Origin: an uncultured Clostridia bacterium
Lineage (GTDB): Bacteria > Bacillota > Clostridia > Oscillospirales > Ruminococcaceae
Direction: 5' to 3'
NCBI GenBank assembly: GCA_945947715.1
Contig: CAMEYZ010000105.1
Location: forward strand, 1 to 7,648
DNA: 7,648 bases
Shown: one piece after another, positions 6,511 through 7,648 of the stretch
Numbering within the stretch: the first letter of the stretch is position 1
Layout: each line of letters begins with the position of its first letter
Made by a program: the position numbers and the translations under genes
The notes under the pieces: generated by a model
The model's input: the letters and a program-made list of their open reading frames with translations, nothing else
Told to the model about the DNA's origin: nothing
Databases searched by the model: none

Positions 6511-7258
6511 CTCCGAAATTTTCCCTGATGATCTTCACGAACTCATCAACAGCAGCGTCAGTGATGAGCTTGCCCTTTTTCGCGGACGAGCCCTTAGCCG
6601 ATGCAAGTGCACCTGAATCGGGGACCATTCCCTTGACTATGGGGTACTTATGATAAGGTATAGGAGTCACGCCCTTTTCCTCGGGGAGCAGGTCTGTGCG
6701 GACTGAACCGGGAGCAAGATACATCATAAGGGAGGTCTCGGTGACAGCAGCATGCTCCAGCGCCCAGCCAGGGAAGGGTATTTCATCGAACACCTTATCT
6801 ATGATATCCTGTGAGAGAACGTCCCACCAGTTGCTTTCCAGAATTTTTACATCGGGGTATTTCCTTGATACAAGGTCGATAGCCTCCAGCAGAAAGGCCT
6901 CATTTTCAAAGTGGGCGTTATTTACGAATATCTTTTTCACTCCGTCACGGCAGAGCTCTTCTAAGATATCATAGGCAAGGCGGATAAGGGTCTCGCCATT
7001 GAGGTCGATTGTTCCCGGGAAGAGGGGACCGCCACCACTTAAGGGCTTGGATTTATAGCCGTAGACCAGCGTGGGCATTATCACTCCGTTTATTCTGTCC
7101 GCCAGCTTTTCGGATATCTTCTCTGCAATTGTGGAGTCGGTGGACAGCGGAAGATGAAAGCTGTGCTGCTCGGTGGAGCCCACGGGGAGAATTATGACCC
7201 CGTTTTTCTTTTCGTTAAATTCCTGCCAGGTAAGGTCATGCATGTAGCACTTGTTCAT
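6506..7258 (-). CDS. crnA: Creatininase (creatinine amidohydrolase)
   Basis: This is a 250-residue cytoplasmic metal-dependent amidohydrolase, the normal length for the family, that interconverts creatinine and creatine. Metal ligands seen are Glu30 and His32 (STEQH), Asp41 (LPLSTD), His116 and Glu118 (NNAHFEN). These match the Glu34/His36/Asp45/His120/Glu122 set of the Pseudomonas enzyme as I recall it. Substrate-pocket residues also match: Trp145 (NWWD), Trp165 and His169 (GWALEH), Glu174 (VTETSLM). YGYKSKPLSGGGPLFPGT (66-83) resembles true creatininases more than distant relatives such as the mycofactocin protein MftE or formamide hydrolases. The start is firm: AAAGGTGA lies shortly upstream on the minus strand. 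A TTGACG-N17-TATAAT promoter lies about 90 bases upstream. No creatinase is visible in this window. Family is nearly certain; creatinine as the true substrate is likely but unproven. Confidence 0.87.
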   Translation of the reverse strand: MNKCYMHDLTWQEFNEKKNGVIILPVGSTEQHSFHLPLSTDSTIAEKISEKLADRINGVIMPTLVYGYKSKPLSGGGPLFPGTIDLNGETLIRLAYDILEELCRDGVKKIFVNNAHFENEAFLLEAIDLVSRKYPDVKILESNWWDVLSQDIIDKVFDEIPFPGWALEHAAVTETSLMMYLAPGSVRTDLLPEEKGVTPIPYHKYPIVKGMVPDSGALASAKGSSAKKGKLITDAAVDEFVKIIRENFGE

Positions 7259-7287
7259 ATTGTATCACCTTTTTTATAGATTTGTCA

Positions 7288-7401
7288 AAAATGCAAGAAT
7301 ATAAAATAGATTATTCATAATTTTCAGCCGATTGCATTTTCTGATATAATTATATACTTATTTATAATATTCGTCAATGTATGGATAGTACAAAATGCAA
7401 G
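7288..7401. repeat. Three copies of AAAATGCAA (putative operator set)
   Basis: AAAATGCAAG occurs at 7288-7297 and 7392-7401 on the plus strand, and the inverse TTGCATTTT at 7332-7340. The first two copies in order form an inverted pair with centres 44 bases apart, about four helical turns. One copy sits at the predicted creatininase start site, one in its leader, and one just upstream of the ABC gene promoter. This placement suits a shared repressor or activator, for instance the PucR-type protein, but the assignment is inference. Confidence 0.45.
7349..7377 (-). promoter_or_regulatory. Sigma-A type promoter for creatininase
   Basis: On the minus strand TTGACG (complement of 7372-7377) is separated by exactly 17 bases from a perfect TATAAT (complement of 7349-7354). 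Transcription would begin near 7342, leaving a leader of about 84 bases. The inverted AAAATGCAA copy at 7332-7340 falls right after the start site, a typical repressor position. Confidence 0.75.
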
Positions 7402-7425
7402 ATTATTGTTTGTATCCTTCATACA

Positions 7426-7454
7426 GTGACAAGCAAAAATTGATATGCTATAAT
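7426..7454 (+). promoter_or_regulatory. Sigma-A type promoter for the ABC transporter gene
   Basis: GTGACA (7426-7431) and TATAAT (7449-7454) are 17 bases apart. Transcription should begin near 7461, giving a leader of about 130 bases before the ATG at 7594, unusually long for this window. An AAAATGCAAG motif lies about 25 bases upstream of the -35 box. Confidence 0.75.
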
Positions 7455-7460
7455 AAAATC

Positions 7461-7593
7461 GTACTAAGGAAAACGGTACATATCCTGAAAATGAAGGCAA
7501 CGGAGCCGATTATCTCATAAAGATAGTTGGCTTTTGTTATCCGAAGCCTATCCCGTCCACGGCGACAGGCGCACAGAAAGGAGAGGATATATA
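7461..7593 (+). promoter_or_regulatory. Structured 5' leader, candidate riboswitch or attenuator
   Basis: The core is a 12-bp stem, AGCCGATTATCT (7504-7515) with AGATAGTTGGCT (7521-7532), containing two G-U wobbles and a 5-base loop, followed by TTTGTTAT. It can be extended outward by CGG/CCG (7501-7503 with 7541-7543) and AGGC/GCCT (7495-7498 with 7546-7549) across a symmetric AA/AA internal loop. GCCT 7546-7549 can instead pair with AGGC 7567-7570, and CCTATCC (7547-7553) can pair six of seven positions with GGAGAGG (7580-7586), the ribosome binding site. These alternatives exclude each other, as in a switch. I could not match the leader to any riboswitch class I know. The T-tract is weak for a terminator, so translational control seems more likely. 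Confidence 0.5.
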
Positions 7594-7648
7594 ATGTCGG
7601 CAATAGGTCAGAGCATTAAAATTGATAACGTAAGTAAGTTTTATGGCA
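7594..7648 (+). CDS. ABC transporter ATP-binding protein, 3' partial
   Basis: Only the first 18 codons are in the window: MSAIGQSIKIDNVSKFYG. The pattern I-x-I-x-N-V-S-K-x-Y-G is the standard first strand and A-loop (the aromatic that stacks on ATP, here Tyr17) of ABC ATPases; the Walker A would follow outside. The tone is that of importer ATPases of the PotA / polyamine or amino acid type, but this cannot be settled from 18 residues. A strong AAAGGAGAGG lies 7 bases before the ATG. The gene is divergent from creatininase and preceded by its own promoter and long structured leader. Confidence 0.75.
   Translation, partial: MSAIGQSIKIDNVSKFYG

Noticed and set aside
7461..7593. Known riboswitch class (guanidine-I, mini-ykkC, SAM-I, c-di-GMP-I, TPP, purine) in the ABC leader
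   Set aside because: Short resemblances such as GGCAAC and ACGG loops exist, but none of the full conserved cores I can recall is present. A covariance search is needed to exclude divergent members.

Overview
The window looks like chromosomal DNA of a low-to-middle GC Firmicute, most likely a Clostridia member of the Ruminococcus / Oscillospiraceae type. This rests on Gram-positive style GGAGG ribosome binding sites, TTG starts, TTGACA/TATAAT promoters in AT-rich spacers, hairpin-plus-T terminators and the kinds of protein families present. The genus is inference. No RNA gene, IS element, CRISPR array or phage gene was seen.

Layout. (1) Bases 1-2334 hold the end of a tightly overlapping three-gene operon: a circularly permuted ATP-grasp ligase (5' end outside the window), an alpha-E helical protein and a transglutaminase-like cysteine peptidase. 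This trio is a known conserved association, predicted to make and process amide- or peptide-type conjugates. (2) Bases 2412-4275 hold two overlapping paralogues of the AstE/AspA zinc deacylase family. The first has the full active site. The second has lost two of three zinc ligands and the catalytic glutamate, so it looks like a dedicated pseudoenzyme partner. A bidirectional-looking terminator follows at about 4316. (3) A ten-helix EamA/DMT transporter (minus strand, 4365-5237) is divergent from a PucR-family regulator (plus strand, 5268-6470), with only 30 bases between them. (4) A creatininase with all its metal and substrate residues (minus strand, 6506-7258) converges on pucR across a shared terminator hairpin. 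It is divergent from (5) the first 18 codons of an ABC transporter ATPase at 7594.

The 335-base gap between the last two genes is the richest regulatory stretch. It has a consensus promoter in each direction, three copies of the 9-mer AAAATGCAA, and a leader of about 130 nt before the ABC gene. The leader can fold into a long imperfect hairpin and competing alternatives, including one that would cover the Shine-Dalgarno sequence.

Working model (inference): regions 2-5 form a small-molecule amide / guanidino-compound utilisation locus. The ABC system and the EamA protein would move substrate or product, creatininase and the AstE-type pair would hydrolyse cyclic or acyl amides, and PucR would sense a metabolite. 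Nothing in the sequence proves the substrate.
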